Assembly (NCBI GenBank): GCA_947629815.1
Contig: CANRFG010000009.1
Coordinates: 1 to 42,099, forward strand
Direction: 5' to 3'
DNA length: 42,099 bases
From: an uncultured Bacilli bacterium
GTDB taxonomy: Bacteria > Bacillota_I > Bacilli_A > RF39 > UBA660
Of the stretch, positions 26,416 to 32,919 are shown piece by piece; position 1 is the first letter of the stretch; every line of letters begins with the position of its first letter. The notes under the pieces are model-generated. The model did not search any database. It was given only the letters and a program-made list of their open reading frames with translations, and was not told the DNA's origin. A program made the position numbers and the translations under genes.

Positions 26416-26925
26416 ATGATTAATAAAAGAAGTATATGGTTTTTAACACTTTTCTGTCTAATTTTAGTTTTAAGTGTGTATTATGTTACAATGCCTAGTG
26501 AATTATTGTTAACAACAAATGGTGATTATACAGATAGTACTGCAGAAGTTAATAAAGAAGTAAATGTAGATGTAGATGAAAGTACAATTCTTACAAGTCT
26601 TAGAGTTGAATCCGATCAACAAATGATGAATGAAATAGAACAATTACAAGATATTTTAACAAGTACTGAATCTACATTGGAAGAAAAAAATGATGCATAT
26701 GAAAAAATAAAATCACTTAATTTAAATAAAGGTGAAGAACAACAAATAGAAAAACAAATACTAGATACATATAAATTAAAATCATTTGTTAAAGTAAATG
26801 GAAATCAAGTTAGGGTAGTTGTATTAAGTAAAGAACATGATTCTTCTTTAGCGAATAATATTATGAGAACAGTACAAAGTAATTATGATAGTGAAATGTA
26901 TGTTTCAGTTAAGTTTCAACAGTAA
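26416..26925 (+). CDS. spoIIIAH: Stage III sporulation protein AH
   Basis: 169 aa. N-terminal RSIWFLTLFCLILVLSVYYV is the typical SpoIIIAH membrane segment (family start: KQTVWLLT...VVLSVYY). A low-complexity acidic region and a helical stretch follow, then the C-terminal domain (SFVKVNGNQVRVVVLSKEHD, ANNIMRTVQSNY) of the YscJ/FliF ring-building type. SpoIIIAH in the mother-cell membrane meets SpoIIQ of the forespore to form the feeding channel. No other spoIIIA gene is adjacent, so the gene is separated from the usual eight-gene operon. GGAGGA site. Confidence 0.9.
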   Translation: MINKRSIWFLTLFCLILVLSVYYVTMPSELLLTTNGDYTDSTAEVNKEVNVDVDESTILTSLRVESDQQMMNEIEQLQDILTSTESTLEEKNDAYEKIKSLNLNKGEEQQIEKQILDTYKLKSFVKVNGNQVRVVVLSKEHDSSLANNIMRTVQSNYDSEMYVSVKFQQ

Positions 26926-26935
26926 TAGGGTGTAG

Positions 26936-27008
26936 TCCCTCACATAAGTTGCTTGGTTACATAAAATAATATGAGTAAGTATAAACCACCCAACTAGGAA
27001 GTGAGGGA
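26936..27008 (+). promoter_or_regulatory. Inverted-repeat leader masking the gerE ribosome site
   Basis: TCCCTCAC (26936-26943) pairs perfectly with GTGAGGGA (27001-27008), which contains the gerE ribosome binding site. Inside, AGTTG (26947-26951) pairs with CAACT (26991-26995) and TGGTT (26954-26958) with AACCA (26984-26988). No T-tract follows, so it is not a normal terminator. In transcripts reading through from spoIIIAH it would hide the gerE start. Confidence 0.5.
26942..26968 (+). promoter_or_regulatory. Putative SigK-dependent promoter of gerE
   Basis: AC at 26942-26943, 16-bp spacer, CATAAAATA at 26960-26968, an exact match to AC-N16-CATAnnnTA. gerE is a known SigK target in B. subtilis. 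It lies inside the inverted repeat, so a transcript from here would lack the 5' arm. Confidence 0.55.
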
Positions 27009-27012
27009 AATA

Positions 27013-27219
27013 ATGACCAAGAGTATTTTAACAAAAAGAGAAAAAGAAGTTTTCGAACTACTTGTTTCAAATAAAACAACTAGTGATATTGCTGAGGAAC
27101 TAAAAATAAGTGAAAAAACAGTTAGAAATCATATATCAAATGTTATGCAAAAATTAGGTGTTAAAGGAAGAGCTGGAGCAATAGTTGAACTTTTAAAAAT
27201 TGGCGAAATTTCATTATAA
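27013..27219 (+). CDS. gerE: Spore-coat/late sporulation regulator GerE
   Basis: 68 aa from the ATG at 27013 (GAGGG 5 bases upstream; the in-frame GTG at 27001 is itself part of that site region). It is almost entirely a LuxR-type HTH: LTKREKEVFELLVSNKTTSDI, then ISEKTVRNHISNVMQKLGVKG and IVELLKIGE, very close to Bacillus GerE (74 aa). GerE acts with SigK in the mother cell on coat genes. The gerE-gerM neighbourhood is also seen in B. subtilis. Confidence 0.93.
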   Translation: MTKSILTKREKEVFELLVSNKTTSDIAEELKISEKTVRNHISNVMQKLGVKGRAGAIVELLKIGEISL

Positions 27220-27245
27220 AAAGCGTATATTATATGCTTTTTTTC
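27220..27245 (+). terminator. Terminator between gerE and gerM
   Basis: AAAGCGTATATTATATGCTTT forms a stem with a 3-base loop followed by seven or more T. Confidence 0.75.
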
Positions 27246-27268
27246 ATATGTTTTATTAGAGGTGAACT

Positions 27269-28228
27269 ATGCTAAAAAAAATATCTACAAGGAAATTTAT
27301 AATATCTTTCTCATCTTTATTTGCTTTATTTCTTATTTATTTAATACCAAATGATAGAAAGGAATTAGATGATATTCCACAAGAACTAGAATATGTAGGT
27401 ACAGAGGCAATAACTTCAAGTGTGTATTTACTTGATAGTTATAGTATGTTAGGAAAAACAGAAGTTGCTGTAAGTTCTAATAATATTGAAAGTATTGCTA
27501 AAGAAACACTAGAAGTTCTTATAAGTGGAGGAGTCAATGAAGATAAAATCCCTAATGGGTTTAAATCCTTATTACCAAGTGATACTAAAATACTTAGTTT
27601 AAGTTATGAAGATGGATTGATAAAAGTTGATTTTTCTAAGGAATTATTAAATACAACTAAAGAAATGGAAGAAAAATTAGTAGAAGCTATAGTTTATACA
27701 TTAACTAGTATAGATGGAGTAGATAAAGTAATAATATATGTAGAAGGAGATATTTTAACTAAATTACCGCAAACTAAAATAAATTTACCTAGTACATTAG
27801 ATCGAAGTTTTGGTATAAATAAAGAATATGATATAAGTTCTATGAATGATATAAATCAAGTAACGATTTATTATATAAACAAAAATAATGATGATTATTA
27901 TTATGTACCTGTAACTAAATATTTAAATGATGATAGAGATAAAATAAAAATAGTAATTGATGAACTAAGTGGTAATTCTATTTATAATACTAATTTAATG
28001 AGTTTTTTAAATAGTAATGCTGAACTTTTATCTGCAGTAGAAGAAGATGACATGATGTATCTTAATTTTAATGAGTATATCTTTAGTGATGTAGAAGAAA
28101 AAAATATATTAGAAGAAGTAATATATACAATAAGTTTATCAGTATGTGATAATTATGATGTTGCAGGGGTAGTTATAAATGTTGCAGATGAGGAAATTTA
28201 CAAAACTGTTTTAAAAAGTATTGAATAA
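27269..28228 (+). CDS. gerM: Spore germination/sporulation protein GerM
   Basis: 319 aa. An N-terminal membrane segment (KFIISFSSLFALFLIYLI) is followed by two GerMN domains (about residues 75-165 and 210-305). Each contains the sequence pattern of strands around LSYEDGLIKVDFSKELL and MMYLNFNEYIF and a helix ending in TLTSIDGVDKVIIYVEG or TISLSVCDNYDVAGVVINV. B. subtilis GerM is similarly double-domained and is needed for normal spore germination and engulfment-stage assembly. AGAGGTGA site. The tRNA-Arg promoter overlaps its last codons. Confidence 0.88.
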   Translation: MLKKISTRKFIISFSSLFALFLIYLIPNDRKELDDIPQELEYVGTEAITSSVYLLDSYSMLGKTEVAVSSNNIESIAKETLEVLISGGVNEDKIPNGFKSLLPSDTKILSLSYEDGLIKVDFSKELLNTTKEMEEKLVEAIVYTLTSIDGVDKVIIYVEGDILTKLPQTKINLPSTLDRSFGINKEYDISSMNDINQVTIYYINKNNDDYYYVPVTKYLNDDRDKIKIVIDELSGNSIYNTNLMSFLNSNAELLSAVEEDDMMYLNFNEYIFSDVEEKNILEEVIYTISLSVCDNYDVAGVVINVADEEIYKTVLKSIE

Positions 28229-28249
28229 ATATAAAAATTATAGTATAAT
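28221..28249 (+). promoter_or_regulatory. Promoter of tRNA-Arg
   Basis: TTGAAT (28221-28226, overlapping the gerM stop), 17 bp, TATAAT (28244-28249). Confidence 0.75.
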
Positions 28250-28276
28250 CAATTTGTTCTAAAGTTTTAGAACAAT

Positions 28277-28340
<64 letters not shown>

Positions 28341-28353
<13 letters not shown>

Positions 28354-28445
28354 GACTGACACTAACAACCCCTTTATTTAAGGGGTTTTTATTTTTTAGG
28401 TACTATTTAGGTCTTAATTTTGGTCTTATTTATTTAATTGATTAG
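28341..28445 (+). repeat. Direct repeat, left copy (tRNA-Arg 3' end and flank)
   Basis: It begins with the last 13 bases of tRNA-Arg. Bases 28390-28445 (56 bp) are identical to 29601-29656. The preceding part is imperfectly repeated, including a terminator hairpin. The conserved part has two GGTCTTA motifs 13 bp apart. This is the pattern of attL/attR left by integration at a tRNA 3' end. Confidence 0.9.
28367..28397 (+). terminator. Terminator after tRNA-Arg
   Basis: AACCCCTT, loop TATTT, AAGGGGTT then TTTATTTTTT. Confidence 0.85.
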
Positions 28446-28484
28446 AAATTTGCATCTTTTAGTGAAATAATAAAACGACATTCA

Positions 28485-28522
28485 AAAAACGACTTGTCAA
28501 AAAGTCGTTTTTATGATATATT
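28485..28522 (+). promoter_or_regulatory. Promoter of the antisense RNA, within an inverted repeat
   Basis: TTGTCA (28494-28499), 17 bp, TATATT (28517-28522) with TGA before the -10 (extended). The -35 and spacer coincide with an 11-bp inverted repeat (AAAAACGACTT/AAGTCGTTTTT, 28485-28512), which may act as a terminator for incoming transcription or as an operator. Confidence 0.6.
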
Positions 28523-28528
28523 GAATAT

Positions 28529-28640
28529 GTCAAGGAAACTTGAATAAAATAAAAAAGGATACATTTGATTGTGAGAATCAGATGTTATCCCTTATGGACT
28601 GCATCTGAAATCAACTATTGTTGAAATCAGATGTTTTTAT
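28529..28640 (+). ncRNA. Candidate type I antitoxin RNA (about 110 nt)
   Basis: Start is predicted from the promoter at 28494-28522. The end is the hairpin CATCTGAAATCAAC/GTTGAAATCAGATG (28602-28633, with a 3-bp internal mismatch) followed by TTTTTATT. The last ~85 bases are complementary to the 3' part of the opposing toxin mRNA, because that mRNA's own terminator is the hairpin at 28557-28590. Convergent 3'-overlapping RNAs of this kind are known for txpA/ratA and bsrG/SR4 in B. subtilis. No significant reading frame lies in the RNA. Confidence 0.6.
28557..28590 (-). terminator. Minus-strand terminator of the toxin mRNA
   Basis: GGATAACATCTGAT and ATCAAATGTATCC (minus strand) form a 12-13 bp stem followed by TTTTTTATTTT. 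Its 3' arm is perfectly complementary over 12 bases to the predicted 5' end of the same mRNA. Confidence 0.65.
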
Positions 28641-28717
28641 TATTTAAATAGTAAAGTGATTACTATAAAGAATAATAGTAGGATTACAATAAATTGAGAA
28701 AATTCTCTCTTTGTCAT
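28640..28717 (-). CDS. 25-aa hydrophobic peptide, candidate type I toxin
   Basis: The peptide begins MTKREFSQF and continues as one membrane helix (IVILLLFFIVITLLF) ending in Lys. It has a very strong AAAGGTGGTGG site (28723-28733) five bases before the ATG, which argues strongly for translation. Its own promoter lies 80 bp upstream. Size, single membrane segment and setting match TxpA/BsrG/holin-like type I toxins, which depolarise or disturb the membrane; I do not recognise the exact family. Its mRNA (about 28788 down to 28550) overlaps the convergent RNA from 28529. Confidence 0.7.
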   Translation of the reverse strand: MTKREFSQFIVILLLFFIVITLLFK

Positions 28718-28757
28718 AAATACCACCACCTTTCTTTTATCTTTTGATAATCGAAAG

Positions 28758-28788
28758 GGAAAACATCTGACATATTTCAAATGTATCC
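28758..28788 (-). promoter_or_regulatory. 5' leader hairpin of the toxin mRNA
   Basis: Minus strand: GGATACATTTGA, AATATG, TCAGATGTTTTCC. It can fold on itself, or its first 12 bases can pair perfectly with the mRNA's 3' end (28557-28568), a possible inactive fold-back as in hok-type mRNAs. Confidence 0.5.
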
Positions 28789-28794
28789 ATTGAT

Positions 28795-28823
28795 ATTATA
28801 CCAAACAAATGTTCTTAAAACAA
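28795..28823 (-). promoter_or_regulatory. Promoter of the toxin mRNA
   Basis: On the minus strand TTGTTT (28823-28818), 17 bp, TATAAT (28800-28795). Confidence 0.65.
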
Positions 28824-28840
28824 TACTTTTATATTAAATT

Positions 28841-28872
28841 TTGACAATTTAGAAAACACACTTGAATATTGT
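28841..28872 (+). promoter_or_regulatory. Promoter-like element duplicated at 29715
   Basis: TTGACA, 18 bp, AATATT before the 213-aa gene. The 32-bp stretch matches 29715-29746 (TTGGCA, 18 bp, TATATT) at 26 positions. Confidence 0.5.
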
Positions 28873-28897
28873 CAAAAACAATAAGAAGGTGATGATA

Positions 28898-29539
28898 TTG
28901 AAGATATTAAGACATAATACAAGTGATAGTAAATTTTATAATTATTATTTGATAGATGACAATAAAAAAATAGGAATAATATATTCTGATAATGGTGATT
29001 TATATTTTACTTCTTTTGATAGAAATCAGGAAATCGATTTTTTTGTAACAAAAGAAAATATGGTTATTTATAATTTGTTTGATGTATTATATAAATCATT
29101 TAAAAAAGGAGATGTATTTCAAGTAAGTGACTATGATTTGTCACAATGTAGTGACAATAATGAGAAAAGAAGATTACATACACGAATTTTTGAAGCAAAT
29201 CAAAACTTAAAAAATAGTGAATTATATAAAAAAGTTTTTAATAATGAAAAAATTATTTGGATTAGCGATGATAGCATTTCTTTTGACTATAAAAAAGCTG
29301 ATTCTATGACAATTAGCAATGAAGGAGAATACTATAAATTAAAATTTACTTATTATGAAGATTTATATCCTCATTTAAGAAGTATTAGGATACGAAATGC
29401 TCGTAGTAGATATAAACCTTTCAATGCTCTTATGATGGATTTTTTCAATAACTTACAAAAATACAATCCAGACTATCATCAAATATATATAGAAGAATAT
29501 TTATACAAACAAGAAAAACAAAAAAAATTAATAAAATAA
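28898..29539 (+). CDS. Hypothetical protein of the tRNA-Arg cassette, 213 aa
   Basis: No family recognised. I choose the TTG at 28898, which follows AAGGTGATG; an upstream in-frame TTG at 28862 would give 225 aa but has no site and falls in the promoter-like element. No signal or membrane segment. The N-terminal ~90 residues look beta-rich (YYLIDDNKKIGIIYSDNGDLYF), the C-terminal part helical and basic (SIRIRNARSRYKPFNALMMDFF, then YLYKQEKQKKLIK). It is the only sizeable gene between the tRNA-Arg repeats and has no resemblance to an integrase, so the cassette is non-autonomous. Confidence 0.65.
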   Translation: MKILRHNTSDSKFYNYYLIDDNKKIGIIYSDNGDLYFTSFDRNQEIDFFVTKENMVIYNLFDVLYKSFKKGDVFQVSDYDLSQCSDNNEKRRLHTRIFEANQNLKNSELYKKVFNNEKIIWISDDSISFDYKKADSMTISNEGEYYKLKFTYYEDLYPHLRSIRIRNARSRYKPFNALMMDFFNNLQKYNPDYHQIYIEEYLYKQEKQKKLIK

Positions 29540-29554
29540 ATTTGTCGTACTTCT

Positions 29555-29656
29555 TCCTAGGACACCAGGTTGATACCAACCCTTTATTTTAAAGGGTTTC
29601 TATTTTTTAGGTACTATTTAGGTCTTAATTTTGGTCTTATTTATTTAATTGATTAG
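29555..29656 (+). repeat. Direct repeat, right copy (tRNA-Arg 3'-end fragment and flank)
   Basis: It begins TCCTAGGACACCAG, matching the tRNA-Arg 3' end and next base at 13 of 14 positions, then a diverged terminator hairpin (AACCCTTT/AAAGGGTT), then 56 bp identical to the left copy (29601-29656). Confidence 0.9.
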
Positions 29657-29786
29657 TTTGATTTTTAAAATGTTAGAATTTATGTTATAATTTTTATAGT
29701 TTGAATTGATATATTTGGCAATTTAGAAAATAGGCTTCTATATTGTTTCTTAAGATATTTAAATTTAATAAAAAAGGAGAAATTTT

Positions 29787-30209
29787 ATGGAAAATATTGA
29801 TAATAAAAAAAATAATTTAGTTATAATTATGTTAATAGTAATAATTGCTATTCTAATAATTGGTATAGTGTTTTTATGCTTTAAATATGATAAACTAGAA
29901 GACAAATATGAAGATATTTATAATAAAAAATATGAAACAAAATATGATGAATCCAATATATCTAAAGACAATAATTCAAATAATCAATCAAATAATTATA
30001 TTTCAAATGATAAAGCTTTACAAATAGTACTTGATAATTTAAATATATCAAAAAATGATATATATGATGTAGATATAGAACTAGAAAATAAAACAAGATA
30101 TGGAAAAACTGTTTTTGAAGTTAGTTTTGATTATAATTATTATGAATATGAATATTATATAGATGCAGTAAATGGAAATATTTTAGACTCGTTTAAATCA
30201 AGAGATTAA
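29787..30209 (+). CDS. Membrane-anchored PepSY-domain protein
   Basis: 140 aa. Short charged N-terminus, one membrane helix (LVIIMLIVIIAILIIGIVFL), a coiled, Asn/Ser/Lys-rich linker, then a C-terminal PepSY domain (about 75-140): NDKALQIVLDNLNISKNDI, VFEVSFDYNYYEYEYYIDAVNGNILD, ending the typical Y-x-x-D-A-x-x-G-x-I-L. PepSY domains outside the membrane are proposed to inhibit or regulate peptidases. AAAAGGAG site. Paired with the next gene at 13 bp. Confidence 0.85.
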   Translation: MENIDNKKNNLVIIMLIVIIAILIIGIVFLCFKYDKLEDKYEDIYNKKYETKYDESNISKDNNSNNQSNNYISNDKALQIVLDNLNISKNDIYDVDIELENKTRYGKTVFEVSFDYNYYEYEYYIDAVNGNILDSFKSRD

Positions 30210-30222
30210 GGATTTATAAACT

Positions 30223-30696
30223 ATGAAAATCAAAGTTATTTTAATATCAATTATTTTATTAGCTAGTATGACAATATTGTTTGTTGTAAATAATAATTCA
30301 AATAATAAAACAAATTTAGAAACAGAGGATAAAATGGAAAAAAATGAGATTTTACTTGTTATAAATGATAATTACTTAGACATTGAATTGGAAAATAATA
30401 ATGCTGTAAAAGAACTAGTTGAAATATTAAAACAAAAAGAATTAACTATATTCGCACAAGATTATGGCAATTTTGAAAAAGTAGGTAATTTAGGATTTAA
30501 TTTACCAACAAGTGATAAACAAATAAAAACAGAAGCAGGGGATATAGTTTTGTATAATGGAAATCAAATAAGCTTATTTTATAATTCCAATTCTTGGTCT
30601 TATACAAAATTAGGACATATTAAAAATATTACTAAAGAAGAGTTAATTAATATATTAGGTAATGGGAATATTACTTTAAAATTTAAATTAAAATAA
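30223..30696 (+). CDS. Membrane-anchored cyclophilin-like-fold protein
   Basis: 157 aa. An N-terminal membrane anchor or signal (KVILISIILLASMTILFVV), a short linker, then a ~115-residue beta-barrel domain of the Cyclophil_like type: AVKELVEILKQKELTI, DYGNFEKVGNLGFNLPTSD, GDIVLYNGNQISLFYNSNSW, KLGHIKNI. These domains have a cyclophilin fold without the isomerase residues; function unknown. Probably co-transcribed with the PepSY gene. Confidence 0.82.
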   Translation: MKIKVILISIILLASMTILFVVNNNSNNKTNLETEDKMEKNEILLVINDNYLDIELENNNAVKELVEILKQKELTIFAQDYGNFEKVGNLGFNLPTSDKQIKTEAGDIVLYNGNQISLFYNSNSWSYTKLGHIKNITKEELINILGNGNITLKFKLK

Positions 30697-30720
30697 AATT
30701 TATAAATAAAAAAATTACTA

Positions 30721-30744
30721 ATGTAGCTAAAAACTACATTTTTA
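30721..30744 (+). terminator. Terminator after the PepSY/cyclophilin-like pair
   Basis: ATGTAG, loop CTAAAAA, CTACAT then TTTTA. Confidence 0.7.
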
Positions 30745-30838
30745 TTAATTAAATTCGATTTAGCATTTACTAAATAAGAAAAATGTGTTAGCATATTAAA
30801 TAAAATTAGATTTAAAAAAATTAAAGGGTGTGGAGTTA

Positions 30839-32785
30839 ATGGAACTAAATTTAATTCAAATTAAACAATTAGATTCAAATAAAATATTTAACGATTTATT
30901 ACCAATAATTAATACGATTTTTAATTCATTTGAATATTTAGAAATATCTAAATTAGAGTACAATGATTTAGTATTAAAAGAAATAGAAAAATCTAAAAAA
31001 ACTTATGATGAAAGTGTGCCATATCAAGATTTTATCAAAAATAAAATAGAAGATTTTTTAAATAATAGAGTAAAACAATCATTAAATAATTCATTAACAG
31101 CAATAAATATAGTAAATAATTACATAAATGAAAAATTTATTAAAAATAAATCATATGATGAAAGTATTACAAATATGAAAACATTAGAATCATTTCTAGA
31201 ATTATATGAGTTTGCACCTGACCCTGATTTTTTAATTAATTTATTTAATAATAATTTATTTAATCATGCAGTAAGCGTAATAGTTAGAAAAAATTATCCA
31301 GGAATTATATCAGGAAATTATGAGAATAATTTTGATAGTGAATTAATAATACAATCAATCGATGCATATTGCATGTTAAATAAAATAGAAATTGATAATT
31401 TGCAACAATATGAAAATATCGAAGATAGTGGTCAATATGAAAATGCAATTCGTGCATACATAAAAGAAATTTCTAAATTACCATTATTAACTTTTGAAGA
31501 AGAAAAAGAACTATTTATTAAGAAATCAAATGGTGATGAAAAAGCAAGAGAAAAACTTATATTAGGAAATTTAAAATTAGTTGTAAGTATTGCAAAAAGG
31601 TATAGTGTTAATACAATGACATTTGAAGATTTAGTAGAAGAAGGAAATCTAGGTTTGATGAGAGCAATAGATAAATTTGATTCATCAGCAGGATATAAGT
31701 TTTCAACATATGCAATTTGGTGGATAAGACAAGCTATAAGAAGAGCTATCGATGAAAAATCAAAAGAAATAAAAATACCAATTCATTGTAGTGAAAAAAT
31801 AAGAAAATATAAAAATGCAGTTAGTGACTTAGAATTAGAATTAAATAGAGCTCCTTCCAAGGAAGAAATAGCAGATAGGCTTGATACAAAAGTTAGTAAA
31901 ATAACTCAACTTGAAAGCGCAATAAACACTACTAATATTGTAAGTATTAATTCATTAGTAGGTGATGATAGCGAATTAGAAGAATTTATTTCTGATGATA
32001 TTTCTGTCGAAGAAAAAGTTAATAATAATTTACTTAATGAAGAAATAAAATTGTTATTTATTGAATGTGGACTTACTTTTAGAGAAACAGAAGTTTTAAT
32101 ATTAAGAAATGGTATTAATGACCAAAATCCAATGACATTAGATGAACTTTCAAAAATATATGGTTGTACTAGAGAAAGAGTAAGACAAATAGAATATAAA
32201 GCTTATAAAAAAATAAAAAATTCCAAAGCTATTAAAAAGTTTTGTGTTTATATGGATAATCCAAAAAAATCATTAGAGAATATAGAGAATTTTCAAAAAA
32301 AAACAAAAATAAAAAAACAAAAGAGAACAATATATAATTATTTTAGTGATTATACTATTGAGCAAGTTAATGAAATGATAAGTAACTTAACAGAAGATGA
32401 AAAAAAATTATTAGCTTTAAGATATGGAAATGATTTACATGAACAATTTTTTAGTAAATTAACACATCAAGAATATCATTTATTTTATGATGTTTTAGTT
32501 CCAAAGATGAAAAAACTCTTAGGACAATCAACAAAAGAAAAAATAGAAATAAAAGAAAAGAAAAAATTAAAAACCATATATGAATATTTTAGTGACTATA
32601 CTAAAGAACAGATAGATGAAGTTTTAAATACTTTAAATGATAATGAAAAACAATTGATATATTTAAGATTTGGAAATGATTTAAATTATCCTCAATTAAG
32701 TGAATTAACACTAGATAAAAAGGATAAATTTTATGGTTTATTAGTACCAAAAATGAGAAGGTTACTTAAAAGTAAAAAAATTTAA
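30839..32785 (+). CDS. Oversized sigma-70 family sigma factor (paralogue B)
   Basis: 648 aa from the ATG at 30839 (AAAGGG 9 bases upstream; the GTG at 30830 abuts that site). It has the same plan as the gene at 158: a helical N-terminal domain (compare YLEISKLEYNDLVLKEI with YFEISKEQYIEFVLQSI), a sigma core from about residue 195 (KLVVSIAKRY, WWIRQAIRRAIDEKSKEI, region 4.2 CTRERVRQIEYKAYKKIK) and an extra C-terminal part. Here that part is two tandem ~75-residue repeats (IYNYFSDYTIEQVNEMI... and IYEYFSDYTKEQIDEVL..., each with LxLRYGNDL/IYLRFGNDL and VPKM(K/R)(K/R)LL). Region 4.2 is canonical. Promoter class unknown. Confidence 0.93.
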   Translation: MELNLIQIKQLDSNKIFNDLLPIINTIFNSFEYLEISKLEYNDLVLKEIEKSKKTYDESVPYQDFIKNKIEDFLNNRVKQSLNNSLTAINIVNNYINEKFIKNKSYDESITNMKTLESFLELYEFAPDPDFLINLFNNNLFNHAVSVIVRKNYPGIISGNYENNFDSELIIQSIDAYCMLNKIEIDNLQQYENIEDSGQYENAIRAYIKEISKLPLLTFEEEKELFIKKSNGDEKAREKLILGNLKLVVSIAKRYSVNTMTFEDLVEEGNLGLMRAIDKFDSSAGYKFSTYAIWWIRQAIRRAIDEKSKEIKIPIHCSEKIRKYKNAVSDLELELNRAPSKEEIADRLDTKVSKITQLESAINTTNIVSINSLVGDDSELEEFISDDISVEEKVNNNLLNEEIKLLFIECGLTFRETEVLILRNGINDQNPMTLDELSKIYGCTRERVRQIEYKAYKKIKNSKAIKKFCVYMDNPKKSLENIENFQKKTKIKKQKRTIYNYFSDYTIEQVNEMISNLTEDEKKLLALRYGNDLHEQFFSKLTHQEYHLFYDVLVPKMKKLLGQSTKEKIEIKEKKKLKTIYEYFSDYTKEQIDEVLNTLNDNEKQLIYLRFGNDLNYPQLSELTLDKKDKFYGLLVPKMRRLLKSKKI

Positions 32786-32830
32786 GGTTATTAATTTATA
32801 TAAATCTGTAAAGTGTATATGATAAAAGTT

Positions 32831-32855
32831 TCATGTTTAACATGATTCTTTTTTT
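32831..32855 (+). terminator. Terminator of sigma paralogue B
   Basis: TCATGT, loop TTA, ACATGA then TTCTTTTTTT. Confidence 0.75.
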
Positions 32856-32919
32856 AATTTATAATTTACTAATCAATATTACAATGATATAATTATACAA
32901 TAGAAAGAAGGTAATAAAT

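Noticed and set aside
28902-29539. The cassette gene as an integrase
   Set aside because: No tyrosine-recombinase R-H-R-Y pattern or serine-recombinase motif is present in the 213 residues.
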